Assembly: GCA_007050995.1 (NCBI GenBank)
Contig: VJOU01000022.1
Coordinates: forward strand, 1-45,651
Length of the DNA stretch: 45,651 bases
Direction: 5' to 3'
Source: Glycocaulis profundi
Lineage (GTDB): Bacteria > Pseudomonadota > Alphaproteobacteria > Caulobacterales > Maricaulaceae
In this document: in pieces, positions 17,429 to 24,727 of the stretch
Layout: each line of letters begins with the position of its first letter
How positions within the stretch are numbered: the stretch's first letter is position 1
Notes under the pieces: generated by a model
What the model saw: the letters and a program-made list of their open reading frames with translations, nothing else
Told to the model about the DNA's origin: nothing
Databases searched by the model: none
Position numbers and translations under genes: made by a program

Positions 17429-18564
17429 GCCGGCTGCGCCCCGGCAGGAGCCGAACGCCGAGAGGTTTTCGGGCCGCGCACGGCGAATCGGCCGGGCTTG
17501 TGGATCACGATCCAGGCGCCCGCGATCCCGAGAATCGGCAGGGCGTACTGCAGGGTGTTCAGCTCGGGGCTGTTGGTGGCGGCCGCCTGGGCGGCGAAAC
17601 CGCCCAGCCTGAGCAGCATTGCGCAGGCCCCTGCGATCACGAGCTGACGGCCATACCCCGTCCGGCGGTGCGCCGCCCCCAGATAGGCGCTGACCGCGAT
17701 CAGCGCGAAGGCGAGATTGTAGAGCGGGGCGGACAGCCGGTAATGGCCCTCGGCGTAAAGATTGCCTTCGCCGCGCGCCCGGACGATGTCGGCCGGGGAC
17801 GGGTCGAGCAGTTCCGGCAGGTACTTGTCGCTCTCTTTGAAGGAGAAGGCGGCGGTCAGGTCGATGAAAGCCCCGAGGTCGAACTCGTAGCGTTCGAACG
17901 CCAGGCTCGCCATCGCCCCGCCTTCGCCGATCTGAGAGGCGATGCCGTTTTCCAGCAGCATCACGGGACCGCGCTCGGTGGCGGTGATCATGCCCCGCCG
18001 CGCGGAATAGGCGATGGCGGTCTCGCCCCGGCCGTCCTCGATGAACACGTCGCTCATCAGGCCGGTGTCGGAGATGGTCCGGGCGTAGAAGGTCGTGCCC
18101 GCGCCCAGCGGCACGAACTCGCCGGGGCGCATGAAGCTGGCGGCGACGTCGGTGCGGATTTCGAAGACCGCGCGGCGCATCTCGCGATAGGCCGCGGGCT
18201 GGACGAACAGGTTGATCGCCAGATTGGCCAGCAGCGCATACACGCCCAGCCGCATGAAGGGGCCGAGCCTCTGGCGGCGGCTCATCCCCGCCGCGGCCAC
18301 CACCGTCAGTTCCGAATCGCTGGTCAGCCGGTTCGCCGCGATGGCGCAGGCGATGAACACCGCGATGGGCAGAAGCAGCGCCATGACCTGGGGCAGGGCC
18401 AGGATGGTCACCCACAGGAAGACCAGCGCGGTCTCGCCGCGGTCAGCGATGAGATCGAGATTGGACAGCGACTGGGTGAGCACGGCCAGCCCCGTCAGCG
18501 CGGCCAAGGCCGCGAGGAAGGGCCAGAACGCCTGGCGGAAGGCATAGCGCTGGAAGAGATTCAT
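17425..18564 (-). CDS. lptF: LPS export ABC transporter permease LptF
   Basis: The partner of LptG in the LPS-extracting transporter. The 379-residue protein starts MNLFQRYAFRQAFWPFLAAL, with six predicted membrane helices split three and three around a periplasmic jellyroll. The coupling-helix segment reads RLTSDSELTVVAAAGMSRRQ, matching the LptF/LptG family. It is the first gene of the minus-strand operon and is divergent from pepA across a 179-base gap, the usual arrangement in alphaproteobacteria. The transporter ATPase gene lptB is not in the window. Confidence 0.93.
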   Translation of the reverse strand: MNLFQRYAFRQAFWPFLAALAALTGLAVLTQSLSNLDLIADRGETALVFLWVTILALPQVMALLLPIAVFIACAIAANRLTSDSELTVVAAAGMSRRQRLGPFMRLGVYALLANLAINLFVQPAAYREMRRAVFEIRTDVAASFMRPGEFVPLGAGTTFYARTISDTGLMSDVFIEDGRGETAIAYSARRGMITATERGPVMLLENGIASQIGEGGAMASLAFERYEFDLGAFIDLTAAFSFKESDKYLPELLDPSPADIVRARGEGNLYAEGHYRLSAPLYNLAFALIAVSAYLGAAHRRTGYGRQLVIAGACAMLLRLGGFAAQAAATNSPELNTLQYALPILGIAGAWIVIHKPGRFAVRGPKTSRRSAPAGAQPA

Positions 18565-18630
18565 GATCCTCGCCGCAGGCGGCCGGCGCGCCTTGCCCTG
18601 AATGAACGCTCGCGACTTCTAACCCGCCTC

Positions 18631-18643
18631 GGTATCGGATACC
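18631..18643. repeat. GGTATC-G-GATACC dyad in the lptF/pepA divergent gap
   Basis: A perfect six-base inverted repeat around a single G, 67 bases upstream of lptF and 100 bases upstream of pepA. The position suits a regulator site for either gene, but a chance palindrome of this size is possible. Confidence 0.25.
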
Positions 18644-18743
18644 ACTCGCCAAGCGGAGTTTTTCCGGACACGGCGCGCTCGCCGCGCCTGACCGTCCTGC
18701 CAGCCGAAAGCGCCCTGAATTGGGCAGCCATGCGAGGAATGCC

Positions 18744-20219
18744 ATGAAGATCAAGTTCGCCGCCCAAGCCACGGGCGACGCCATCGCCGCCCCCGCCTAT
18801 GCCAAGGCCGCCCTGTCGGACGCCGCCAAGGCGCTGGACGAGGCCTCGGGCGGCGCGGTCACCCGCGCGCTGGAAGCCTCTCGCTTCAATGGTGGCGCGG
18901 GTCAGGTGCTGGAAATCGCCGCGCCTTCGGGCGTCGAGGCGGACCGGCTGATCCTGTTCGGGCTGGGCGAGCGCAAGGACGCCGATGGCGGCGTGGTGGA
19001 GAAGGCTGCTGCTGCCGTGGTCAAGCACCTGCTGGTCTCGGGGGCCAAGACGCTCTCGCTGCGCCTGGACGGCGTGGCCGACACCGAGGCCTCCGCCCGC
19101 GCCGGGCTCGGTGCGACGCTGGCCGCCTATCGCTTCGACCGCTACCGCACCAAGCTGAAGGCGGACAAGAAGCCCTCTCTGAGCGTCGTCGAGATCGTCG
19201 TGCAGGACGAGAAGGCGGCCAAGAAGGCGTGGAAAGGCTGGGAGGGGGTCGCCGACGGCGTGGCGCTGGCTCGCGATCTGGTCATGGAGCCGCCCAACGT
19301 CCTGAGCCCGCCCGAATACGCCAAGCGCGTGAAGAAGCTCGAGAAGGAAGGCCTCGAGGTCGAGATTCTGGGCGAGGCGGAGATGGAGAAGCTGGGCATG
19401 GGCGCCCTGCTGGCCGTCGGACGGGGATCCGAGCAGGAATCCAAGCTCGCCATCATGAAATGGAATGGCGGCCGGAAGGGTGACAAGCCCATCGCCTTCG
19501 TGGGCAAGGGCATCACCTTCGACACCGGGGGCATCTCCCTCAAGCCCGCGCAGGGCATGGAGGACATGAAGGGCGACATGGGCGGCTCGGCCGCGGTGGT
19601 CGGCTTGATGCGCGCGCTGGCGGGCCGGGGCGCGAAGGTCAACGCGGTGGGCGTGGTCGCGCTGGTCGAGAACATGCCCGACGGCCGCGCCCAGCGGCCC
19701 GGCGACGTGGTCACCTCCATGTCCGGCCAGACAATCGAAGTGCTCAACACCGACGCGGAAGGCCGCCTGATCCTGTGCGACGCGCTGTGGCACACCCAGG
19801 AGAAGTTCGACCCGAAATTCATCATCGACCTGGCCACCCTGACCGGCGCGATCCTGGTCGCGCTGGGCCATGACCATGCGGGCGCCTTCTCCAACGACGA
19901 CGAACTGGCCGAGCGGCTGCACCGCGCGGGCCGGGCATCCGACGAGAAGGTGTGGCGACTGCCCGTGGGGCCCGAGTACGACCGCCAGATCGATTCCGAG
20001 ATAGCGGACATGAAGAATATCGGGGAGGGCCGCCTGGCCGGATCGATCACCGCGGCGTGCTTCCTGCAGCGCTTCGTCAACGGCAAGCCGTGGGCGCACC
20101 TGGACGTGGCCGGCGCGGCGATGAAGGGCAATTCGAAAGACCCCCGCCACCCCGCCTTCGCCACCGGCTATGGCGTGCGCCTGCTCGACCGTCTGGTGCG
20201 GGATTATTACGAGGGCTGA
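18744..20219 (+). CDS. pepA: leucyl aminopeptidase (M17)
   Basis: A cytosolic hexameric aminopeptidase using two metal ions, which in some bacteria doubles as a DNA-binding architectural protein. The 491-residue chain has the M17 catalytic domain with Lys255, Asp260 (GKGITFDTGGISLKP), Lys267, Asp278 and the signature NTDAEGRL (Asp337, Glu339, Arg341). The N-terminal macro-like domain is typical. The start at MKIKFAA follows GAGGA at 18734-18738; an upstream TTG in the same frame is unlikely. holC follows 21 bases later, and the pepA-holC pairing is widespread. Confidence 0.96.
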   Translation: MKIKFAAQATGDAIAAPAYAKAALSDAAKALDEASGGAVTRALEASRFNGGAGQVLEIAAPSGVEADRLILFGLGERKDADGGVVEKAAAAVVKHLLVSGAKTLSLRLDGVADTEASARAGLGATLAAYRFDRYRTKLKADKKPSLSVVEIVVQDEKAAKKAWKGWEGVADGVALARDLVMEPPNVLSPPEYAKRVKKLEKEGLEVEILGEAEMEKLGMGALLAVGRGSEQESKLAIMKWNGGRKGDKPIAFVGKGITFDTGGISLKPAQGMEDMKGDMGGSAAVVGLMRALAGRGAKVNAVGVVALVENMPDGRAQRPGDVVTSMSGQTIEVLNTDAEGRLILCDALWHTQEKFDPKFIIDLATLTGAILVALGHDHAGAFSNDDELAERLHRAGRASDEKVWRLPVGPEYDRQIDSEIADMKNIGEGRLAGSITAACFLQRFVNGKPWAHLDVAGAAMKGNSKDPRHPAFATGYGVRLLDRLVRDYYEG

Positions 20220-20240
20220 GGCCCCGCGCGCGGAGGCGTC

Positions 20241-20705
20241 ATGGCCGAGCTATGGTTCTATCATCTCGAGCGCGCGTCCATCGAGGACGCGCTGCCCGAG
20301 CTGCTGGCCCGGTTGCTGGACCGGGGCGGGCGGGCGCTGGTCGTCTCGCCTGAACCTGAGCGGCTGACGTCTCTCGACGCGCGGCTTTGGACCTTCCGCG
20401 ACGACAGCTTCCTGCCCCACGGGCTGGACACCGAGCCGGACGCGCCACGCCAGCCGGTCCTGCTCTCCCACGAGACCCGCAACGTGAACGGCGCGAGCAT
20501 GCTGTTCTGCCTCGACGGGGCCGACCCGGGCGAGCTGGGCGGGGAGGAACCCCCGCCATGGGAGCGCGTTGTGGTCATGTTCGAGGACGCCGACCAAAGA
20601 AGCGTCCAGCAGGCCCGGTCTCTGTGGGCCAATGCGAAAAAGGCGTCTGTCCCCGTTTCCTACTGGCGGCAGTCCGCCGAGGGGAAGTGGGAGAAGAAGG
20701 CATGA
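20241..20705 (+). CDS. holC: DNA polymerase III chi subunit
   Basis: HolC connects the clamp loader to SSB at the replication fork. The 154-residue protein matches the family in its N-terminus (AELWFYHLERASIEDALPEL), the RLTSLDARLWTFRDDSFLPHG block that lines the SSB-binding area, PVLLSHE and the C-terminal RVVVMFEDADQRSVQQARSLW. It sits between pepA and the first I78-like lipoprotein gene, whose start overlaps the holC stop (ATGA). Confidence 0.92.
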   Translation: MAELWFYHLERASIEDALPELLARLLDRGGRALVVSPEPERLTSLDARLWTFRDDSFLPHGLDTEPDAPRQPVLLSHETRNVNGASMLFCLDGADPGELGGEEPPPWERVVVMFEDADQRSVQQARSLWANAKKASVPVSYWRQSAEGKWEKKA

Positions 20706-21001
20706 TCCGCAAAGCCGCCGCCGTGATGGGCGCTCTGACGCTCGCCGCCTGCGCCGCCACCGAGGCCGAAACGCCCTCCGATGAAGCGCCGCCCGCCCGC
20801 GCGGAGATCGCTGGCGACTGCCAGGCCGATCACTTCGCGATGCTGGTGGGCCAGCCGGGCGGGGAGATCGACACCGCCACCCTGCCGCGCCCTCACAGGG
20901 TCTACGGCCATTCGGACATGGTCACGATGGACCACCGGCCCGAGCGGCTGAACATCGTGATCGGGCCGGATGAGCGGGTGCAGTCCGTGCGCTGCGGCTG
21001 A
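20702..21001 (+). CDS. I78-type peptidase inhibitor lipoprotein (copy 1)
   Basis: A 99-residue exported protein with a lipobox (TLAAC, Cys17) and a short acidic linker. Its ~60-residue domain matches the I78 inhibitor family: a Cys near the domain start (DCQADHFAMLVGQ), RVYGHSDMVTMDHRPERLNIV and a final RCG. The two Cys could form a disulfide. The family includes Aspergillus elastase inhibitor and is thought to block serine peptidases. It is translationally coupled to holC (ATGA), an odd partner for a cell-surface lipoprotein. A second copy follows. The inhibitor role is from family knowledge and the lipoprotein call from the lipobox. Confidence 0.8.
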   Translation: MIRKAAAVMGALTLAACAATEAETPSDEAPPARAEIAGDCQADHFAMLVGQPGGEIDTATLPRPHRVYGHSDMVTMDHRPERLNIVIGPDERVQSVRCG

Positions 21002-21037
21002 ACCGGTTCGGAACCTCGCAGTATCGTGAACGTTTCG

Positions 21038-21071
21038 GTGACTGACGTTCTTGTTGAACGCGCGCAGTCAC
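21038..21071 (+). promoter_or_regulatory. imperfect hairpin in the leader of the second I78 gene
   Basis: GTGACTG (21038-21044) pairs with CAGTCAC (21065-21071), enclosing a second stem CGTTC/GAACG (21046-21050 with 21056-21060) and a 5-base loop. It ends 5 bases before the GGAGA ribosome-binding site (21076-21080) of the second I78 gene. No U-run follows, so it is not an ordinary terminator. It could tune translation or separate the two genes' messages. Confidence 0.4.
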
Positions 21072-21085
21072 TTGTGGAGACAGTC

Positions 21086-21487
21086 ATGTTACGTGCAGCC
21101 CTTCTCGCCGCCTCTGGCGCGATCCTTCTGGCCGCGTGCGAACCCGCGCCCGAGCCCGCCGACACCCCGCCCCAGCAGGCCCCTGCGGGCGACACCGCGA
21201 CCGATCCGGCAGCCCAGCCCGCCGATCCCGCGGCCCAGCCCCCGGCCGACCCCATGGACGATCCGATGGCCGGCGACCCGGCCATGGACATGGACGCGGA
21301 CGCCTGCGGCGCCACCGAGTACCAGGCCTGGATCGGCACCAACGTCGCCGACATCGACGAAGCCGACCTGCCTGAACCCAACCGGGTTTACGTGGAAGGC
21401 GACGCGGTCACGATGGACCACCGCCCCGACCGCCTGAACATCGTCACCGATGCTGACGGCAACATCGTGGAAGTGTCCTGCGGCTAA
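21086..21487 (+). CDS. I78-type peptidase inhibitor lipoprotein (copy 2)
   Basis: A 133-residue paralogue of the preceding gene. It has a signal peptide with a lipobox (LLAAC, Cys18), a longer Pro/Ala/Asp-rich spacer (about residues 20-72, with repeated PADP/AAQP-like units) and a C-terminal I78 domain: ACGATEYQAWIG, DLPEPNRVYVEGDAVTMDHR, RLNIVTDADGNIVEVSCG. The spacer would hold the domain away from the membrane. The ATG with GGAGA at 21076-21080 is preferred over an in-frame GTG at 21026 because it gives a proper signal peptide. A strong terminator follows. Confidence 0.82.
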   Translation: MLRAALLAASGAILLAACEPAPEPADTPPQQAPAGDTATDPAAQPADPAAQPPADPMDDPMAGDPAMDMDADACGATEYQAWIGTNVADIDEADLPEPNRVYVEGDAVTMDHRPDRLNIVTDADGNIVEVSCG

Positions 21488-21511
21488 GCCTCTCGGACAT
21501 CGACCGGAAAG

Positions 21512-21541
21512 AAGCCCCGGACCTCGCGGTCCGGGGCTTTT
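21512..21541 (+). terminator. intrinsic terminator after the I78 genes
   Basis: A 12-bp perfect stem, AAGCCCCGGACC (21512-21523) with GGTCCGGGGCTT (21528-21539), a TCGC loop and a TTTT tail. It closes the pepA-holC-I78-I78 unit and lies just beyond the stop of the convergent ABC-F gene. Confidence 0.85.
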
Positions 21542-21546
21542 CCGTG

Positions 21547-23433
21547 TCAGACGCCCGCTTCGGTCCGCGCGGTCTCGTAGGCGTCGTCCGCCTCCAGCCA
21601 TTTCATTTCGGTGGCTTCGATCAGCTCTTCGGCGCGGGCGCGCTTCTTGTTGAGCTCGGCGGCGAGGCCGGGATCCTTCTCCCACAGGCCGGGGGTGGCG
21701 AGGCCTTTGTCGATGGTCTCCAGCACGTCTTTCAGGCGCGCGGCCTCGCGCTCCCACTTCTCCGCCTCGGCCTTCAGGGGTTTGAGCTTCGCGCGGGCGC
21801 CCGCGGCGTCCCGGCGGCGTTCGGCCTTCTGGTCGGGCTTCGCCCTGGCGCGCCCACCCGCCTCGTCCTCAGGACGCAGGAGCTGGCGGCGGTATTCGTC
21901 GATGTCGCCCTCATAGGGCGCGACCGTGCCGTCCGCGGCCAGCCAGAGCCGGTCCACACAGTTCTCGATCAAATATCTGTCGTGGCTGATGATGATGACC
22001 GCGCCTTCATAGGCGTTGATGGCGGTCATGAGGGCGGCGCGGCTGTCCATGTCCAGGTGGTTGGTGGGCTCGTCCAGGATCAGCAGGTGGGCGCCGTCAA
22101 AGCTGATGAGGTTCATCAAAAGGCGGGCCTTCTCGCCCCCGGACAGGGACTTGGCGGGGGTCTCCTGGCGGTCGCCGGGCAGGCCGAAGTGGGCCAGCCG
22201 GGCGCGCCGCTGCGCCTCGGTGGCGTCCTCCATCAGCTCCAGCACGTGGTCGTAGGCGGAGCTCTCCGGCGAGAGGGCGTCGATCTGGTGCTGGGCGAAA
22301 TGGGCGATCTGGAGCTTCTTGTGCATCCGCATCGCCCCGGCCTGCACGGGGATCTGACCGGTCAGCAGCTTGGCGAGGGTGGACTTGCCCGCCCCGTTCC
22401 GGCCCAGCAGGCCGATGCGGTCGTCGATGTCGATCCTGAGATCCATGCCCTTCAGGATCGGCCTGTCCTCGGCATAACCCGTCGCGGCGTCCTCCAGTCG
22501 CACCAGCGGATTGGCCATGCGCCGCTGGGCCATGGGCAGGTCGAAGGGGGCCACGGGGTCGTCCACCGAGGTGGCGACGGGCTGCATCTTCTCCAGCCGC
22601 TTGACCCGGCTCTGGGCCTGCTTGGCCTTGGACGCCTTGGCCTTGAACCGGTCCACGAAGGCCTGCAGGTGGCGGCGCTCGGCCTCCTGCTTCTCGGCGA
22701 GCTTCATCTGAAGGCGCTGGCGCTCGGCGAGCTGGCGCTCGAACTGGTCGTAGCCGCCCTCCCACACCGTGATCTTGCCGTTCTTCAGATGGGCGATGAA
22801 ATCGACCGCGCTGTTGAGCAGCTCCCGGTCGTGGGAGATCAGCAGCACCGCGCCGGGAAACCTGCGCAGATGGGTCTCCAGCCACATCGCGCCTTCCAGG
22901 TCGAGATAGTTGGTCGGCTCGTCCAGCAGCAGCAGGTCGGGCTCGGCGAACAGGGTCGCGGCCAGCGCCGCGCGCATCCGCCAGCCGCCTGAGAAGTCCG
23001 AGCAGGGGCGGAGCTGGTCGGCGGTGGAGAAGCCCAGACCATGCAGGATCGCGCCCGCCCGCGCCTCGGCCGAGTGCGCCGAGATGTCCGCCAGCCGGGT
23101 CTGGATCTCCGCGATGCGCCCCGGATCGGTGGCGGTCTCCGCCTCTTCCATCAGGGCGGTGCGCTCGGTGTCCGCGCTCAGCACGAAGTCGAGGATCGAG
23201 ACCGGCCCGCCCGGCGCCTCCTGCGCCACGCTGCCCACCCGCGCGCCGGGGCGCACCCGCGCCTCGCCGTCGTCGGCGGCCAGTTCGCCGCGGATGACGC
23301 GCAGCAGGGTGGACTTGCCCGTGCCGTTGCGGCCGACGAGCCCCATCTTGGCTTTCGCCGGCAGATGGAAGGTGGCCTGGTCGAGCAGGACCCGGCCCTG
23401 GATGCGGCAGGTGAGATCGTTGACGTGGAGCAT
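21547..23433 (-). CDS. ABC-F family ATPase
   Basis: A soluble 628-residue protein with two ABC domains and no membrane segment, so a translation-associated ABC-F factor and not a transporter. Walker A motifs are GRNGTGKST (Lys40) and GRNGAGKST. Signature motifs are DFSGGWRMR and KSLSGGEKAR, and Walker B segments are LLLLDEPTNYLD and LLILDEPTNHLD. The Arg/Lys-rich linker (FKAKASKAKQAQSRVKRLEK) between domains is the P-site tRNA-interaction motif. The C-terminus is a charged coiled coil, most like the YheS/Uup subgroups. It lies between the holC block and ndk, as in related genomes. Confidence 0.92.
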   Translation of the reverse strand: MLHVNDLTCRIQGRVLLDQATFHLPAKAKMGLVGRNGTGKSTLLRVIRGELAADDGEARVRPGARVGSVAQEAPGGPVSILDFVLSADTERTALMEEAETATDPGRIAEIQTRLADISAHSAEARAGAILHGLGFSTADQLRPCSDFSGGWRMRAALAATLFAEPDLLLLDEPTNYLDLEGAMWLETHLRRFPGAVLLISHDRELLNSAVDFIAHLKNGKITVWEGGYDQFERQLAERQRLQMKLAEKQEAERRHLQAFVDRFKAKASKAKQAQSRVKRLEKMQPVATSVDDPVAPFDLPMAQRRMANPLVRLEDAATGYAEDRPILKGMDLRIDIDDRIGLLGRNGAGKSTLAKLLTGQIPVQAGAMRMHKKLQIAHFAQHQIDALSPESSAYDHVLELMEDATEAQRRARLAHFGLPGDRQETPAKSLSGGEKARLLMNLISFDGAHLLILDEPTNHLDMDSRAALMTAINAYEGAVIIISHDRYLIENCVDRLWLAADGTVAPYEGDIDEYRRQLLRPEDEAGGRARAKPDQKAERRRDAAGARAKLKPLKAEAEKWEREAARLKDVLETIDKGLATPGLWEKDPGLAAELNKKRARAEELIEATEMKWLEADDAYETARTEAGV

Positions 23434-23455
23434 GACGGCGCTCGCCTAGCACGCC

Positions 23456-23484
23456 TTGTGGGGGCCTCAAAGCGTCGCTATAAG
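23456..23484 (+). promoter_or_regulatory. ndk promoter
   Basis: TTGTGG (23456-23461) and TATAAG (23479-23484) are separated by exactly 17 bases, 46 bases upstream of the ndk start. The -10 matches the sigma-70 consensus at five of six positions. Confidence 0.55.
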
Positions 23485-23529
23485 CCGCGCCAACCCTGAC
23501 ACACTCCCCATCAAGCAAGGACTTCACAG

Positions 23530-23952
23530 ATGGCGCTGCAACGCACCTTCTCGATCATCAAGCCCGACGCCACCAAGCGGAACCTCACCGGCAAGATCAA
23601 CGCCCTGATCGAGGACGCAGGCCTGCGCATCATCGCCCAGAAGCGGATCCACATGACTCGCGCCCAGGCCGAGACCTTCTACGGCGTGCACCGCGAGCGT
23701 CCCTTCTTCGGCGAGCTGGTCGACTTCATGGTTTCCGGCCCCGTCGTGGTGCAGGTGCTCGAAGGCGATGACGCCATCGCGACCTACCGCAAGGTCATGG
23801 GCGCGACCAACCCCAAGGACGCCGAAGACGGCACGATCCGCAAGGTGTTCGCCGAATCCATCGAAGCCAACTCGGTGCACGGCTCTGACGCGCCCGAGAC
23901 CGCCGAAGTGGAAATCGCCTACTTCTTCGCCGGCCTGGAGCTGGTGGGCTAA
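23530..23952 (+). CDS. ndk: nucleoside diphosphate kinase
   Basis: Balances NTP and dNTP pools by a phosphohistidine ping-pong mechanism. The 140-residue protein begins [22 protein letters not shown]. The phosphorylated His is His117 in [17 protein letters not shown], and [20 protein letters not shown] is the family active-site block. Length and sequence are fully typical. AAGGA at 23517-23521 serves as the ribosome-binding site. It is monocistronic, with its own promoter and terminator. Confidence 0.98.
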   Translation: MALQRTFSIIKPDATKRNLTGKINALIEDAGLRIIAQKRIHMTRAQAETFYGVHRERPFFGELVDFMVSGPVVVQVLEGDDAIATYRKVMGATNPKDAEDGTIRKVFAESIEANSVHGSDAPETAEVEIAYFFAGLELVG

Positions 23953-23978
23953 GGCTCTCCGCCTTCGCTGAATGAACG

Positions 23979-24005
23979 AGCCCCGGCCATCGGCCGGGGC
24001 TTTTT
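23979..24005 (+). terminator. intrinsic terminator of ndk
   Basis: AGCCCCGGCC (23979-23988) pairs perfectly with GGCCGGGGCT (23992-24001) around a 3-base loop, followed by TTTTT (24001-24005). It lies 27 bases after the ndk stop. Confidence 0.88.
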
Positions 24006-24011
24006 CGTGGC

Positions 24012-24536
24012 TCAGGCGGGCACGTAGGTCAGCCGGATCACTTCCGCGCCGATGGTGTCAGTGCCCGTGAGCCTCAGCCGGGGGCGGGGTCCGGCGAAGA
24101 ACGGTCTGCCGCCGCCCAGCACGACCGGGTGAAAATAGAGCCGGTATTCGTCGATCAGACCGGCCAGAGCGTGGGCCAGCTCGGGCCCGCAGACCGAGAC
24201 CTCGCCCTGCAGTTCCGATTTGAGTGTCCGGGCCGCCGCTTCGGCGTCGCCCGCGATCAGGGTGGCGTTGGGACCGACGGAGGTCAGCGTGCGTGAGACG
24301 ACCCATTTGGGCTGCGCCCGCCAGGCGTCGGCGAATTCGCGTTCCGCCGCGCCCCATTCATCGTGGTCCTCGTCCCAGTAGCGCATGACCTCGTAGATGC
24401 GCCGCCCGTACACGCTGCCCGCGATCTCGCGCTCATGGTCGATCCAGTGACGGAACAGCGTCTCGTCGGGCGCGAAGGCCTCATGATCGACATAGCCGTC
24501 CAGAGACAGGTTCATTCCGAAAACGAATGTCGCCAC
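24012..24536 (-). CDS. dihydrofolate reductase-fold (RibD C-terminal-like) protein
   Basis: A 174-residue stand-alone member of the RibD C-terminal/DHFR-like superfamily, probably an NAD(P)H-dependent reductase of unknown substrate. The N-terminal strand and loop FVFGMNLSLDGYVDHEAF, the YGRRIYEVMRYWDE helix, the VVSRTL strand, EVSVCGPELAHALAGLIDEYRL and HPVVLGGGRPFF follow the fold's order. The start is a GTG: the first in-frame ATG lies inside the conserved first strand, so it is too late. A GGGAG-like site precedes the GTG. It is not folA or ribD itself. Confidence 0.8.
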   Translation of the reverse strand: MATFVFGMNLSLDGYVDHEAFAPDETLFRHWIDHEREIAGSVYGRRIYEVMRYWDEDHDEWGAAEREFADAWRAQPKWVVSRTLTSVGPNATLIAGDAEAAARTLKSELQGEVSVCGPELAHALAGLIDEYRLYFHPVVLGGGRPFFAGPRPRLRLTGTDTIGAEVIRLTYVPA

Positions 24537-24618
24537 GCCGCCGCTCCCGCTTCATCTGCCGGGGCAGATTGGAGGGGCGGGGCGGGAGAGGCAAGGCGGA
24601 GGGGCGCGGGGCGGGAGG

Positions 24619-24647
24619 TCCCGGCTCTGCGCTGCGCTTGGCCGGGA
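24619..24647. repeat. stem-loop TCCCGGC...GCCGGGA, possible dispersed repeat
   Basis: TCCCGGC (24619-24625) pairs with GCCGGGA (24641-24647) around a loop containing CTGCGCTGCGC. It sits in a 191-base gene-free gap between the DHFR-fold gene and the ABC exporter. This 'cccggctctgcgctgcgctt' style resembles short palindromic elements I recall as dispersed in alphaproteobacterial intergenic DNA. Only this copy is in the window. Confidence 0.3.
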
Positions 24648-24727
24648 TGGCACCAGCGCGAACGCGCGCCCGCAGCGCAGCGAGGACCGACCAAGCGGAG
24701 CGCGGGAGGACAGAGAGAACCAGAACC

